Shown: in pieces, positions 17,502 through 25,452 of the stretch
How positions within the stretch are numbered: the stretch's first letter is position 1
Layout: every line of letters begins with the position of its first letter
From: an uncultured Methanobrevibacter sp.
GTDB taxonomy: Archaea; Methanobacteriota; Methanobacteria; Methanobacteriales; Methanobacteriaceae
Assembly: GCF_900314615.1 (NCBI RefSeq)
Contig: NZ_OMWA01000028.1
Span: forward strand, 1 to 60,390
Direction: 5' to 3'
Length of the DNA: 60,390 bases
Position numbers and translations under genes: made by a program
Notes under the pieces: generated by a model
The model's database searches: none
Seen by the model: the letters and a program-made list of their open reading frames with translations, nothing else
Told to the model about the DNA's origin: nothing

Positions 17502-18422
17502 ATGGCAGAAACTTATGTTTTCGGACACAAAAGTCCAGATAGTGATACAATAACATCTAGTATTGTAATGGCAAACTTGGAAAATGAATTAGGAAACAAG
17601 GATGCTAAAGCTTACAGATTAGGAAATATAAACAAAGAAACTGAATTCATTTTAAACTATTTAGATATGGAAGCACCTGAACTTTTAGAGAGCATTGACG
17701 ACGGTGCAGATGTAATTTTGGTCGACCACAACTCTCCTGCTGAGTCAGTAGACAATCTCGAAAATGCAAACATTTTAAAAGTAGTTGACCACCACAAGTT
17801 AGCATTGGAAACTTCATATCCTTTATTTTTAAGATTTGAACCTGTTGGTTGTACTGAAACTATCTTATGCAAATTATATGAAGAAAATGGCATTGAAATC
17901 ACAAAAGAAATAGCTACATTAATGCTTTCAGCTATTATTTCAGATACTTTGCTTTTAAAATCCCCTACAACCACAGACGACGATAAGGCAGCTGTAGAAA
18001 AACTTGCCAAAATCGCTGATATAGATGCTGAAGAATACGGTTTGGAAATGCTTAAGGCAGGTACAGACCTAAGCAGTTTCACTATTGAAGAGATTTTGTC
18101 TTTGGATGCAAAACAGATTGACTTTAAAGATGTCAAATCAATAGTTAATCAGGTTAATACTGCTGATATTTCTGATGTTATGGCTATGAAAGATGATTTG
18201 GAAGTAGGAATCAATAAAATAATCGAAGATGAAGGTTTAGATTTATTTATGCTTTTAATAACTGATATTGTCAACAGCAATTCTCAGGTAATTGTTTTAG
18301 GTAAAGATGCAGCTCTTGTTGAAAAGGCATACGGTGTAAAACTGGAAGATAACACTGCCCTTTTGGAAGGTGTTGTATCCCGTAAAAAACAGGTTGTACC
18401 TATCATGACTGATAATGCTTAG
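17502..18422 (+). CDS. ppaC: Manganese-dependent inorganic pyrophosphatase (family II)
   Basis: Hydrolyses pyrophosphate to phosphate in the cytosol. The 306-residue DHH-superfamily protein shows the metal ligands in GHKSPDSDT (His9, Asp13, Asp15), VDHN (Asp75-His76) and VVDHHKL (Asp96-His97-His98), and a C-terminal DHHA2 domain ending in VSRKKQVVP, which binds pyrophosphate. An AT-rich promoter region precedes it and AAAGGAAAAAG serves as ribosome binding site. Single-gene transcript. Confidence 0.95.
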   Translation: MAETYVFGHKSPDSDTITSSIVMANLENELGNKDAKAYRLGNINKETEFILNYLDMEAPELLESIDDGADVILVDHNSPAESVDNLENANILKVVDHHKLALETSYPLFLRFEPVGCTETILCKLYEENGIEITKEIATLMLSAIISDTLLLKSPTTTDDDKAAVEKLAKIADIDAEEYGLEMLKAGTDLSSFTIEEILSLDAKQIDFKDVKSIVNQVNTADISDVMAMKDDLEVGINKIIEDEGLDLFMLLITDIVNSNSQVIVLGKDAALVEKAYGVKLEDNTALLEGVVSRKKQVVPIMTDNA

Positions 18423-18478
18423 TTTAACTATTGTCAAAAAGGTTAGATTTATAAAGTATTAATAGATAAGTTATTAAT

Positions 18479-18499
18479 AGATGTATTTTAAATACGTCT
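18479..18499. promoter_or_regulatory. 21-bp dyad upstream of mtnA
   Basis: AGATGTATTT-T-AAATACGTCT: ten-base arms with one G-T mismatch or wobble around a single central base. It lies between a TATA-like TTTATAAAG (about 18451-18459) and a second TATA-like stretch near 18521. It could be an operator or a leader hairpin. A longer inverted repeat, AAAAAAAGCATGATT with AATTATGCTTTTTTT, follows in the same 207-base gap. Confidence 0.4.
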
Positions 18500-18629
18500 C
18501 TAATCAATCCGTGAGGATATTTATAAAAAAAGCATGATTATAAATAAATGCTCATGCATTAAAAAAATTAGAAACTAACACTTAATTATGCTTTTTTTTC
18601 TTATTTTATTTTTTTTATAAGGTGTTAAC

Positions 18630-19562
18630 ATGAAAACACTTGAATGGGAAGATAACAAATTAAAACTTATTGATCAAAGAAAACTTCCTGATGAGTTGAC
18701 TTACGTTTACTGTGATAACTATCAGGATGCTATCGTAGCAATTAAAAATATGACTGTACGTGGCGCTCCGGCAATTGGGGTATCAGCAGGTTTTGCAATG
18801 GCTTTAGCAGAACTTGAAGGTGCCGATTTGCAAAAAGCAGCAGAAGAAATTAAAGCTGCAAGACCAACAGCCGTAAACCTTTTCTGGGCAGTAGACAGGG
18901 TATTGAACAGCAGTGATGATGCACTGACAGAAGCCCTGAAGATGTATGAAGAGGATATGGCAACAAACAGAGCTATCGGTAAATACGGCTCACAAATCAT
19001 TGATGATGGGGATACTGTTTTAACACATTGCAATGCAGGAGCTCTTGCATGTGTCGATTATGGAACTGCACTTGGAGTATTCCGGGCAGCCCGTGATGCA
19101 GGCAAAAACATCAATGTAATCTGTGATGAAACCCGTCCTAGAGGACAGGGGGCAAGTCTGAGCGTATGGGAAATGCAACAGGAAAACATTCCGGTCAAGC
19201 TGATTCCTGATGTGGCTTCAGGATATCTAATGTCACAGGGCAAAATTGATAAGGTTGTAATCGGTGCTGACAGAATTGCAAAAGGAGGTGTTGTAAATAA
19301 GGTCGGATCATTTATGGTAGCTCTTGCAGCCAGTTATCATGACATACCGTTTTATGTAGCAGCTCCATATTCCACATTTGACAATGAAATCTCCATCTTT
19401 GATACGGTTATTGAAGAAAGGGATGGTGATGAAGTAAGATATTATGGTGGAGCAAGAATATGTCCTGAAGGAACAGATGTCATAAATCCTGCATTTGATA
19501 TCACTCCAAAAGAGCTGATTACTGGAATCATTACTGAAAAGGGAATAATTGACCCGATTTAA
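18630..19562 (+). CDS. mtnA: S-methyl-5-thioribose-1-phosphate isomerase family protein
   Basis: Member of the eIF2B-related sugar-phosphate isomerase family, 310 residues. The MtnA subgroup is indicated by VRGAPAIGVSAGFAMALAEL (about 44-63), a central CNAGALACVDYGTALG with the catalytic-type cysteine, and VIGADRIAKGG near residue 210. MtnA acts in methionine salvage from methylthioadenosine; some archaeal relatives use related sugar phosphates, so the substrate is not certain. Transcribed alone after a 207-base gap that may hold leader structure. Confidence 0.85.
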   Translation: MKTLEWEDNKLKLIDQRKLPDELTYVYCDNYQDAIVAIKNMTVRGAPAIGVSAGFAMALAELEGADLQKAAEEIKAARPTAVNLFWAVDRVLNSSDDALTEALKMYEEDMATNRAIGKYGSQIIDDGDTVLTHCNAGALACVDYGTALGVFRAARDAGKNINVICDETRPRGQGASLSVWEMQQENIPVKLIPDVASGYLMSQGKIDKVVIGADRIAKGGVVNKVGSFMVALAASYHDIPFYVAAPYSTFDNEISIFDTVIEERDGDEVRYYGGARICPEGTDVINPAFDITPKELITGIITEKGIIDPI

Positions 19563-19602
19563 GGATACTTTACCATATTTGATTTTAAATTTAATTTTCA
19601 TG

Positions 19603-19651
19603 ACAAGTCAGGATAAATAGGGTAATATATTTTGCCAAAAAACTGACTTGT
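19603..19651. repeat. Long-range inverted repeat after mtnA
   Basis: ACAAGTCAG (19603-19611) and CTGACTTGT (19643-19651) are exact complements 31 bases apart. Inside them a weaker GGTAA/TTGCC pair could extend the fold. It lies in the 242-base gap between mtnA and the small protein at 19805. It may be a 3' structure of mtnA or a separate RNA. Confidence 0.4.
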
Positions 19652-19804
19652 ATTATATTTCAATGTTATTGTAAACTATTTATGCAATAAGATTTAAATT
19701 AAAATATAACATTCCCACTAAAATGTCCATCAGATTTTATTTTGATGAAAATACGCAATCGCAGAAATTTTTTTGAGAATTATTGTATTATTTGAGGAGA
19801 TAAT

Positions 19805-20131
19805 ATGGAGATAAAAAGTAGAAAAGGTGCAGATTACCCTCTTTTGATAAAAGATTTAGTAAAAGAACTGTTAAAAGATGATTTTGTACATTTTAAAGTA
19901 TTATGTGGAAACGAAGTTCATCACTTTAACAAAGAAGATGACTCCATCATTGAGTTTGAAGAAACCTATATAAAAGAAACTAGTGAAAACGGGGACATGT
20001 TATACATACCTTACCCTGATATCTTCAGAGTTAAACTATATAGGGATATGGAACAATATCTTGAAGATGAAAAGAAATTCAATGCTTTCAATGATGATGA
20101 TGACTGGACCGGAAACAGAATCCAGTTCTAA
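19805..20131 (+). CDS. Small acidic hypothetical protein
   Basis: I do not recognise this 108-residue protein. It is acidic and soluble, with no membrane segment or cysteine motif beyond a single Cys. The C-terminus is Asp-rich (FNAFNDDDDWTGNRIQF). GAGGAGATAAT before ATG is a good ribosome binding site, and a hairpin terminator follows, so it is probably a real single-gene transcript. Codon use is like its neighbours. Confidence 0.7.
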   Translation: MEIKSRKGADYPLLIKDLVKELLKDDFVHFKVLCGNEVHHFNKEDDSIIEFEETYIKETSENGDMLYIPYPDIFRVKLYRDMEQYLEDEKKFNAFNDDDDWTGNRIQF

Positions 20132-20133
20132 GT

Positions 20134-20160
20134 GAAAGAATTATTTCTTTCCTTTTTTTA
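20134..20160 (+). terminator. Hairpin terminator of the small acidic protein gene
   Basis: GAAAGAA/TTCTTTC (20134-20140 and 20145-20151) with a TTAT loop, followed by a run of seven T. In the rest of this gap (20160-20310) ATCCGA pairs with TCGGAT and AGCAT with ATGCT over 20210-20264; I assign no function to them. Confidence 0.6.
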
Positions 20161-20310
20161 TTTTTACTTTAACATTTGACTTTTTCAATACTGATTTTAC
20201 ATTTTTCTAGCATCCGATATATATCCCTGCTTATTTTTACTTTCGGATTTTTAAATGCTTGATGTTAATGTAAATTCCTATTAAAAATTTTGACAGTTTC
20301 GCTTTTCAAA

Positions 20311-21318
20311 CTATTTTTTCATGTGGACTTTTCCATCTATTGCAACATGCCATTCGCCGGGAGATGTTGATTTGACTTTGCGTGTATTTATGATTTCAAC
20401 TTCCATTCCTCTACTTTCCACTGCATCGGTCAGTCTTTTTATTCCCTGTTCATATGAATCAGAAAATTCATAGTAGTTGATTGTTCCTCCGTCTTCAATT
20501 AAATCAGCTGCAACATCTAGGAAAGTATATGCAAGTCCCGGAAGGTTCATAATAATCCTGTCGAACTTGTGGTTAAATGATTTTGAAACTTCTCTGACAT
20601 CACCGCAGTATGCCTTGACGTTACCTTTCAGTTTGTTGATGCGTATATTTTCATTCAGATATTTGATTGCATCCTCGTTAATGTCAACCGCAGCAATATC
20701 CACATCATGGTTTTTTGCTATCAGAACTGGGAACGGCCCTATTCCGCAGAACATATCAAGAATTCTTTCGCCGTCACATACACTGTCATTAACCCTCAAC
20801 CTTTCGGTAGCAAGCCGTGGTGAGAAATATACCTGGCGCACATCAAGCTTTAGGCGAACTCCGTGTTCCTTGTGGATTGTAACGGAATCGTCTGTCCCTG
20901 CCAGAAATTCCAAATCACGAATGCGTATTGTTCCTTTAATTGCACTCTTTTTCATATATATTGCCTGTTTTTTGGTAAATTTAAGAGCAGCATCACCGAT
21001 AATTTGTTTTTTTGAGACTAAATCGTCAGGAATTTCAAGGATTACTATGTCTCCGATGGTGTCAAATGATGTTCTCAGATTTTCTATTTCATCTTCTGTT
21101 AGCTCATCTTTAAGTATTTCAGAAAAGTTATGGGGAACCTTTTTCATGGCTTCCAGATGCATGCACACTATTTCATAGCCTTCGACATTCTCATTGACAG
21201 GAATGTATCCGAATTCATCTTCAGCCTTGATTCGATAGTCCATATTCATCAGCCCATCTTCCATCAGTTTCAGGCGAGTGTCGTTTAATTGTTTCAATGG
21301 AACTTTTACGCATTTCAT
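20311..21318 (-). CDS. trm5: tRNA (guanine-37-N1)-methyltransferase Trm5
   Basis: Class I SAM methyltransferase that makes m1G37 in archaeal tRNAs, preventing frameshifting. The 335-residue protein has an N-terminal recognition domain (1-130), the segment TIHKEHGVRLKLDVRQVYFS, then the SAM motif LDMFCGIGPFPVL and the catalytic-loop variant IIMNLPGLA. These are Trm5 hallmarks. It is divergent from dphB with only 35 bases between the two starts, so their promoters overlap. Confidence 0.92.
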   Translation of the reverse strand: MKCVKVPLKQLNDTRLKLMEDGLMNMDYRIKAEDEFGYIPVNENVEGYEIVCMHLEAMKKVPHNFSEILKDELTEDEIENLRTSFDTIGDIVILEIPDDLVSKKQIIGDAALKFTKKQAIYMKKSAIKGTIRIRDLEFLAGTDDSVTIHKEHGVRLKLDVRQVYFSPRLATERLRVNDSVCDGERILDMFCGIGPFPVLIAKNHDVDIAAVDINEDAIKYLNENIRINKLKGNVKAYCGDVREVSKSFNHKFDRIIMNLPGLAYTFLDVAADLIEDGGTINYYEFSDSYEQGIKRLTDAVESRGMEVEIINTRKVKSTSPGEWHVAIDGKVHMKK

Positions 21319-21353
21319 AAAATTTATTATGTTTAAATTATTATATAATTTAT

Positions 21354-22145
21354 ATGTTTTATTTAGTCGGTTTAGGATTATTTGATGAGAAGGACATATC
21401 TCTTAAAGGATTGGAATGTTTAAAAAATGTAGATAAGATTTATGCTGAATTTTTCACCTCAAGGCTTTTCGGGTCCAGCTTTGAAGCTATTGAAGGGCTG
21501 ATAGGCAAAAAAATTGAAGTTCTTGTGAGAGACGAAGTTGAAGAGGAACACAAATTCATAGAAGAGGCTAAAACATCTGATGTTGCATTAATAACAGGTG
21601 GAGATCCTCTGATTGCAACAACACACAGTGATTTTCTTGTGCAGTGCTCCAAAAAAGGAATTGATTTTGAAGTGATTCATGGATCTTCAATTTTATCCTC
21701 AGCACCTGCAATCTCAGGACTTCAGGGATACAAATTCGGTAAAGTAACAACAATTCCGTTTCCGGATTATAACTTCTATCCGAAATCCCCATATGAAGCC
21801 ATTGAAGAAAATCTTAAAATGGACTTGCACACATTGGTTCTGCTTGATATTCAGGCTCACAAGGACCGTTACATGACTGTAAATCAGGGTTTGGAATATC
21901 TTTTAAATATCAAAAATGACCTTGACCGTGAGGGTTTGATAGATGAAGAAACCCTTGCAATGGGTATTGCTCGTGTTGGGTCTAAAAATGTCTGTGTAAA
22001 GGCTGGAAAAATTAGTGAACTGATTGATTTTGATTTTGGAGGCCCTCTGCACTGTATCATCATACCTTCAAAACTTCACATTGTGGAAGCTGAATATCTG
22101 GTAGAAATTGCTGGAGCGGATAAAAGTATTTTAGATGATGTTTAG
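21354..22145 (+). CDS. dphB: Diphthine synthase
   Basis: SAM-dependent methyltransferase that builds diphthamide on translation elongation factor 2. The 263-residue tetrapyrrole-methylase-fold protein has the typical start MFYLVGLGLFDEKDISLKGL, the LITGGDPLIATTH motif (about 79-91) and VIHGSSILSSAPAISGLQGY. There is no Shine-Dalgarno: a TATA-like AATTTATTA lies about 30 bases upstream of the ATG, suggesting a leaderless mRNA. A candidate small RNA on the other strand ends right at its stop codon. Confidence 0.93.
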   Translation: MFYLVGLGLFDEKDISLKGLECLKNVDKIYAEFFTSRLFGSSFEAIEGLIGKKIEVLVRDEVEEEHKFIEEAKTSDVALITGGDPLIATTHSDFLVQCSKKGIDFEVIHGSSILSSAPAISGLQGYKFGKVTTIPFPDYNFYPKSPYEAIEENLKMDLHTLVLLDIQAHKDRYMTVNQGLEYLLNIKNDLDREGLIDEETLAMGIARVGSKNVCVKAGKISELIDFDFGGPLHCIIIPSKLHIVEAEYLVEIAGADKSILDDV

Positions 22146-22148
22146 TGT

Positions 22149-22272
22149 AAAAGGGGGAGTTTAGGAAGTAGTGTTTTTCTACTTCCCTTGTTTTAATCTG
22201 TTTTTAACATTTTGGAGATTAAAAAATGAATGACTGATTAGTTTTTTAGATATGTAATTTACTTCATATCGT
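22149..22272 (-). ncRNA. Candidate small RNA, copy 1 of a duplicated element
   Basis: Read on the minus strand: TATA box ATTTATATAATA (rc of 22291-22302), a conserved ACGATATGAA at the expected start (22272-22263), the box AATCTCCAAAAT (22220-22209), a hairpin GGAAGTAG/CTACTTCC (22186-22164, 7-nt loop), then AACTCCCCC and four T. Every element recurs in the same order and nearly the same spacing in copy 2, while intervening sequence differs and no reading frame is conserved. That pattern suggests a structured, non-coding RNA of about 125 nt. Direction is inferred, not proven. Confidence 0.5.
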
Positions 22273-22412
22273 TTATTAGTTATAGTTTAATATTATATAA
22301 ATATTTTGATTTTAACTATAAAATTTGGAGTTTTATTTTCTGTTTAGCAAATACTTAATTAAAAATCGTTGGAATTTTTAAAATAATGATTAATATTTTT
22401 TGATTCTATAAT

Positions 22413-22543
22413 AAAAAGAGGGGGGGGAGTTAAGGAAGTAGTTGTGAGTTCCTACTTCCTGAATGAAACATATTCTAATCATTTTGGAGATTATAAAATG
22501 GTTGAATGTGTCATGAATAAATATGAAATTAAATTCATATCGT
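22413..22543 (-). ncRNA. Candidate small RNA, copy 2 of a duplicated element
   Basis: Paralogue of the element at 22149-22272. Minus-strand order: TATA box ATTTATATAATA (rc of 22562-22573), ACGATATGAA (22543-22534), AATCTCCAAAAT (22492-22481), hairpin GGAAGTAG/CTACTTCC (22459-22434, 10-nt loop), AACTCCCCCCCC and a five-T tract. The AATCTCC box and C-tract could base-pair with GGAG-type ribosome binding sites. On the plus strand copy 2 could encode only a 32-residue hydrophobic peptide that copy 1 lacks, so coding is unlikely. Confidence 0.5.
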
Positions 22544-22774
22544 ATAATACTTATATTTTACTATTATATAAATGTTTTTATTTGATTTTTTTTTAAGTCA
22601 TTGGTTTTCGGGAGAACTGGTGGGTTAGGCAATATCTTGGGAAATTTTGTTTAATTGAATTTTCAGGACTTCATTTTTGAAATGATTATATTTGTTTTGC
22701 ATTGATTGAAATTTTGTGATTATATTGAATTAAAATTAGTAAATTATATGAGAATATAATGAAAGATTAAACAT

Positions 22775-23407
22775 ATGGAAACTTTAATTAAATTTAAAGA
22801 TTTGACGGTGGAAAGTTTAAAGAATCACAAAAAATTGATAATCGGATTATATGTGTTATTTATAATCTGTTTTATTGGAGGCTGGATTTTATCTGCTGAT
22901 GTGGTGAATTCTGCTTTAAACAGTACTGTACCATCAAACGGAACACAGTTGAATTCTGAAATTAATGCATTGGATCTGTTCATTCACAATGAAGCCGGAG
23001 GAATCTTAACATATGTAGCTTCACTATTCTTTGCAATTCCTGCCGTTGTAATGATAATATTCAATGGGGCTAATCTGGGGGCTGCTGGAGCATTATTCAA
23101 TTCATTAATGCCACATGGCGGTCTTAGATATGTAATTTATTTAATACCTCATGGCATATTTGAGATTACAGCAACTGTTATTCAATCTGCTGCAGGAATA
23201 TTGCTGTTCCTCTTTATTTTGGGATTTGTTCGATCAGCGATAAGCAAGGATACTGACGGGGTTTCACAAGCATTTGACAAAAACAAAAAAGTTTTGATTC
23301 ATAGCATAATTCTGATGATTTTTTCAACAATTCTTCTGCTTATTGCAGCGCCTATTGAAGCATATTTTTCAGTTCCTTTTTCAGATTTCATAATGAATCT
23401 TCTCTAA
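22775..23407 (+). CDS. SpoIIM/DUF95-family membrane protein
   Basis: A 210-residue integral membrane protein of the stage II sporulation protein M family, which is widespread in non-sporulating archaea and has no settled function there. Membrane segments lie near 20-40, 75-105, 115-145 and 170-195; the family core is FNGANLGAAGALFNSL followed by LIPHGIFEITATVIQSAAG. The ATG has only a weak ribosome binding site. The 629-base gap before it holds the duplicated small-RNA element. A hypothetical anchored protein follows. Confidence 0.85.
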   Translation: METLIKFKDLTVESLKNHKKLIIGLYVLFIICFIGGWILSADVVNSALNSTVPSNGTQLNSEINALDLFIHNEAGGILTYVASLFFAIPAVVMIIFNGANLGAAGALFNSLMPHGGLRYVIYLIPHGIFEITATVIQSAAGILLFLFILGFVRSAISKDTDGVSQAFDKNKKVLIHSIILMIFSTILLLIAAPIEAYFSVPFSDFIMNLL

Positions 23408-23456
23408 GATGGAGTAATATGTTTGAAAATTCTTAGTAACTTAAATGGTGTTAAAT

Positions 23457-23906
23457 ATGGACAAAAAATGGTTTATTCTCATTATTATACTTCTGGTTGC
23501 ATTGTCTGTGATGATATATCTAAATAATAACAGTTCACAGGTAATTGACAAGTCAGGTGAAAAATTGTCATTCAATGTTTCATCAGGTTCTTCCGTGTTA
23601 AGTCGATTTGTTAATGATACAAAGACCAAACCGGATTATGTTGGCTATGACAGGGATACTGTAAAATGGATGGAATCTCTAGGTGATAAAAGAGTTTTCT
23701 TTGGAAATGAAAGCGTTATTATAATGGATATTGGCAATGCCGAAAAAATTCCGGACGATCATGACATAACTGATGTTTTTGTTTTTGACCATTTCAAGGC
23801 AGATGTGGTTGAAAATCACAGGTTGTGCGATAAAATTCCGGAAGTATATTATGTGGAAAATGTTACTTTCCTAAATCAGGAGATAGTAGATGCTGGACTG
23901 GCATGA
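23457..23906 (+). CDS. Membrane-anchored hypothetical protein
   Basis: About 149 residues: an N-terminal membrane segment (WFILIIILLVALSVMIYL) followed by an extracellular domain of some 120 residues with no motif I recognise. I choose ATG 23457 because GGTG lies 6 bases upstream; an ATG at 23445 is in frame but overlaps that site. It sits 49 bases after the SpoIIM-type gene and may be co-transcribed with it. Function unknown. Confidence 0.65.
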   Translation: MDKKWFILIIILLVALSVMIYLNNNSSQVIDKSGEKLSFNVSSGSSVLSRFVNDTKTKPDYVGYDRDTVKWMESLGDKRVFFGNESVIIMDIGNAEKIPDDHDITDVFVFDHFKADVVENHRLCDKIPEVYYVENVTFLNQEIVDAGLA

Positions 23907-23932
23907 TTTGAAAAGAAAGGATTAAATCCTTT

Positions 23933-24871
23933 CTAATCATAAGTATAAAATCCTTTTCCTGCATTGATACCGGTTTCACCAGCATCAATTTTTTCTTTAA
24001 GCATTTTAGCTATTTTTCCAGGGATGCTTTCAGGGGCCTGTGCTTCAGGATTCATAATAACGATATTGTATGCGGTTTCCAAACCAACAATATCTAATAT
24101 GTGGAATGGTCCGGCAGGTGCGCCTGTAGCTAAAATCCATGTTTTGTCAATTGTTTCATGGTCTGATACATCATTTGCAAGCAATGCTTCTGCAGCGCTT
24201 AAAAATGGAACAAGCAATGAATTCAATATGTAACCAGGTTGTTCTTTTTTAAGTTTCAACGGAATCATATTGATGGCTTCAGCAAACTCGACTACCTGAT
24301 CATAATATTCCTGTTCGGTTCCAGGATGTCCCATTACTTCTGCAGTATTATTTTTCCAGATTGTGTTTGCAAAGTGAAGTGAGAGATACTTTTCAGGTCT
24401 TCCTGTATATTCTGCAAACATTGACGGAAGCAGTGTAGATGAGTTTGTAACAAGAATTGTTTTTTCATCCATATATTTGGCAAGCTCCTGGTAGAATGCA
24501 ATTTTCTGTTCCGGATTTTCAGCAATTGCTTCGATAATCAGGTCTGCATCTGCAGCAGCTTCTTCATAACTGTTTGTCAGTGTCAAACTGTCAAAGGCAT
24601 TTTGTGCCTGTTTTTTCAGTTCATCTAGTTCTTCAGCGCTCAGGTCTGTTTTTTTACTGAGGCCTCTGCAGTATGCGCTTGGGTCTGTTTTCATCTGTTC
24701 AAGTGTGTCTATGTAGATGTTTTTGAATCTTTCAAGTTTTGGTTTTGCTCTTTCAATTGATCCTTCACTTCTTAGCCATATTGTCACATCAAATCCGCAA
24801 TATGCTGATTGAAGAGCAATTTGACTTCCAAGGACGCCTCCTCCTGCTACGACAACTTTTTTAATACTCAT
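23933..24871 (-). CDS. 3-hydroxyacyl-CoA dehydrogenase family protein
   Basis: NAD-dependent oxidoreductase, 312 residues. The Rossmann motif VVVAGGGVLGSQIA (about 6-19) is followed by ADLIIEAIAENPEQK (near 110) and the family's TNSSTLLPS with the catalytic-type LHFANTIWKN; the C-terminal domain (about 190-312) has the GYILNSLLVPFLSAAEAL helix. No other fatty-acid oxidation gene is nearby, so the real substrate is unclear. The protein looks bacterial in type and transfer is plausible. AGGTGA precedes the start and an exact inverted repeat lies just upstream. Confidence 0.85.
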   Translation of the reverse strand: MSIKKVVVAGGGVLGSQIALQSAYCGFDVTIWLRSEGSIERAKPKLERFKNIYIDTLEQMKTDPSAYCRGLSKKTDLSAEELDELKKQAQNAFDSLTLTNSYEEAAADADLIIEAIAENPEQKIAFYQELAKYMDEKTILVTNSSTLLPSMFAEYTGRPEKYLSLHFANTIWKNNTAEVMGHPGTEQEYYDQVVEFAEAINMIPLKLKKEQPGYILNSLLVPFLSAAEALLANDVSDHETIDKTWILATGAPAGPFHILDIVGLETAYNIVIMNPEAQAPESIPGKIAKMLKEKIDAGETGINAGKGFYTYD

Positions 24872-24886
24872 TTCAATTCACCTCTG

Positions 24887-24908
24887 ATAAACTAAAATAG
24901 TAGTTTAT
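24887..24908. promoter_or_regulatory. Inverted repeat upstream of the hydroxyacyl-CoA dehydrogenase gene
   Basis: ATAAACTA-AAATAG-TAGTTTAT, 8-base exact arms with a 6-base spacer, ending 16 bases before the start codon and next to the ribosome binding site. Candidate operator or leader hairpin. The rest of the 24909-25213 stretch is AT-rich and holds nothing else I can assign. Confidence 0.5.
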
Positions 24909-25213
24909 GTGATTAATGATATGTATTTTGATTATTTAAATATTTTTAAATAATTTTAAAATTTCTTAAATGAATTAATTAATATATTCATGATACCCGA
25001 ATATTTTTGAATAAGTGTAACTTTTATTAAACATTTGTAATATTGTCTTTAAGGTGGGGATTAATTTTAAATTTGCTTGGTATTTTGGATGGTTATTTTT
25101 AAAATTGCATAAATTTTTAAATTATCAATTCGCACTAATATTCATTTTCATATCTTAAAATGCTCTGAAAAAACACTAACGCATTTATTAACTAGTATGC
25201 TCAATCTATATGT

Positions 25214-25369
25214 ATGACTAAGAACAAGCGTGTAACAATTAGCATCAATAATGACATTGACTTGAATTTTCGCAAAATAGCCTCAAATAAAATGTTATTT
25301 AAAACGGGGTGGTATTCAAAAGCGATTGAAGAGGCAATGTTGTTATGGATTGAAAGAGAGAATAAATAA
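25214..25369 (+). CDS. 51-residue ribbon-helix-helix type protein
   Basis: A short gene of 51 codons. The sequence runs MTKNKRVTISINNDI, then a helix with FRKIASNKMLF and a second helix with WYSKAIEEAMLLWIERE. This beta-helix-helix plan with a basic start matches small CopG/Arc-type DNA-binding proteins. TTTATTAAC about 25 bases before the ATG is a plausible TATA box for a leaderless mRNA; there is no Shine-Dalgarno. A T-rich tract follows. There is no adjacent toxin gene, so I would not call it an antitoxin. Confidence 0.6.
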   Translation: MTKNKRVTISINNDIDLNFRKIASNKMLFKTGWYSKAIEEAMLLWIERENK

Positions 25370-25452
25370 TTTTTTTCTCTTTTTTTCTTTTTTTTTAACA
25401 TTAACTATTTAAATAAAACTCTACTTATTAATAAATATAGAGTGGTGTTAAA

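Noticed and set aside
22493..22600. Possible 32-residue hydrophobic peptide on the plus strand of copy 2, with GGAG upstream
   Set aside because: Copy 1 conserves the GGAG box and ATG but stops after three codons, so the conserved feature is not the peptide.
25214..25369. Antitoxin of a toxin-antitoxin pair
   Set aside because: The RHH-like protein has no toxin-like partner on either side; the next gene is a 305-residue coiled-coil protein 83 bases away.
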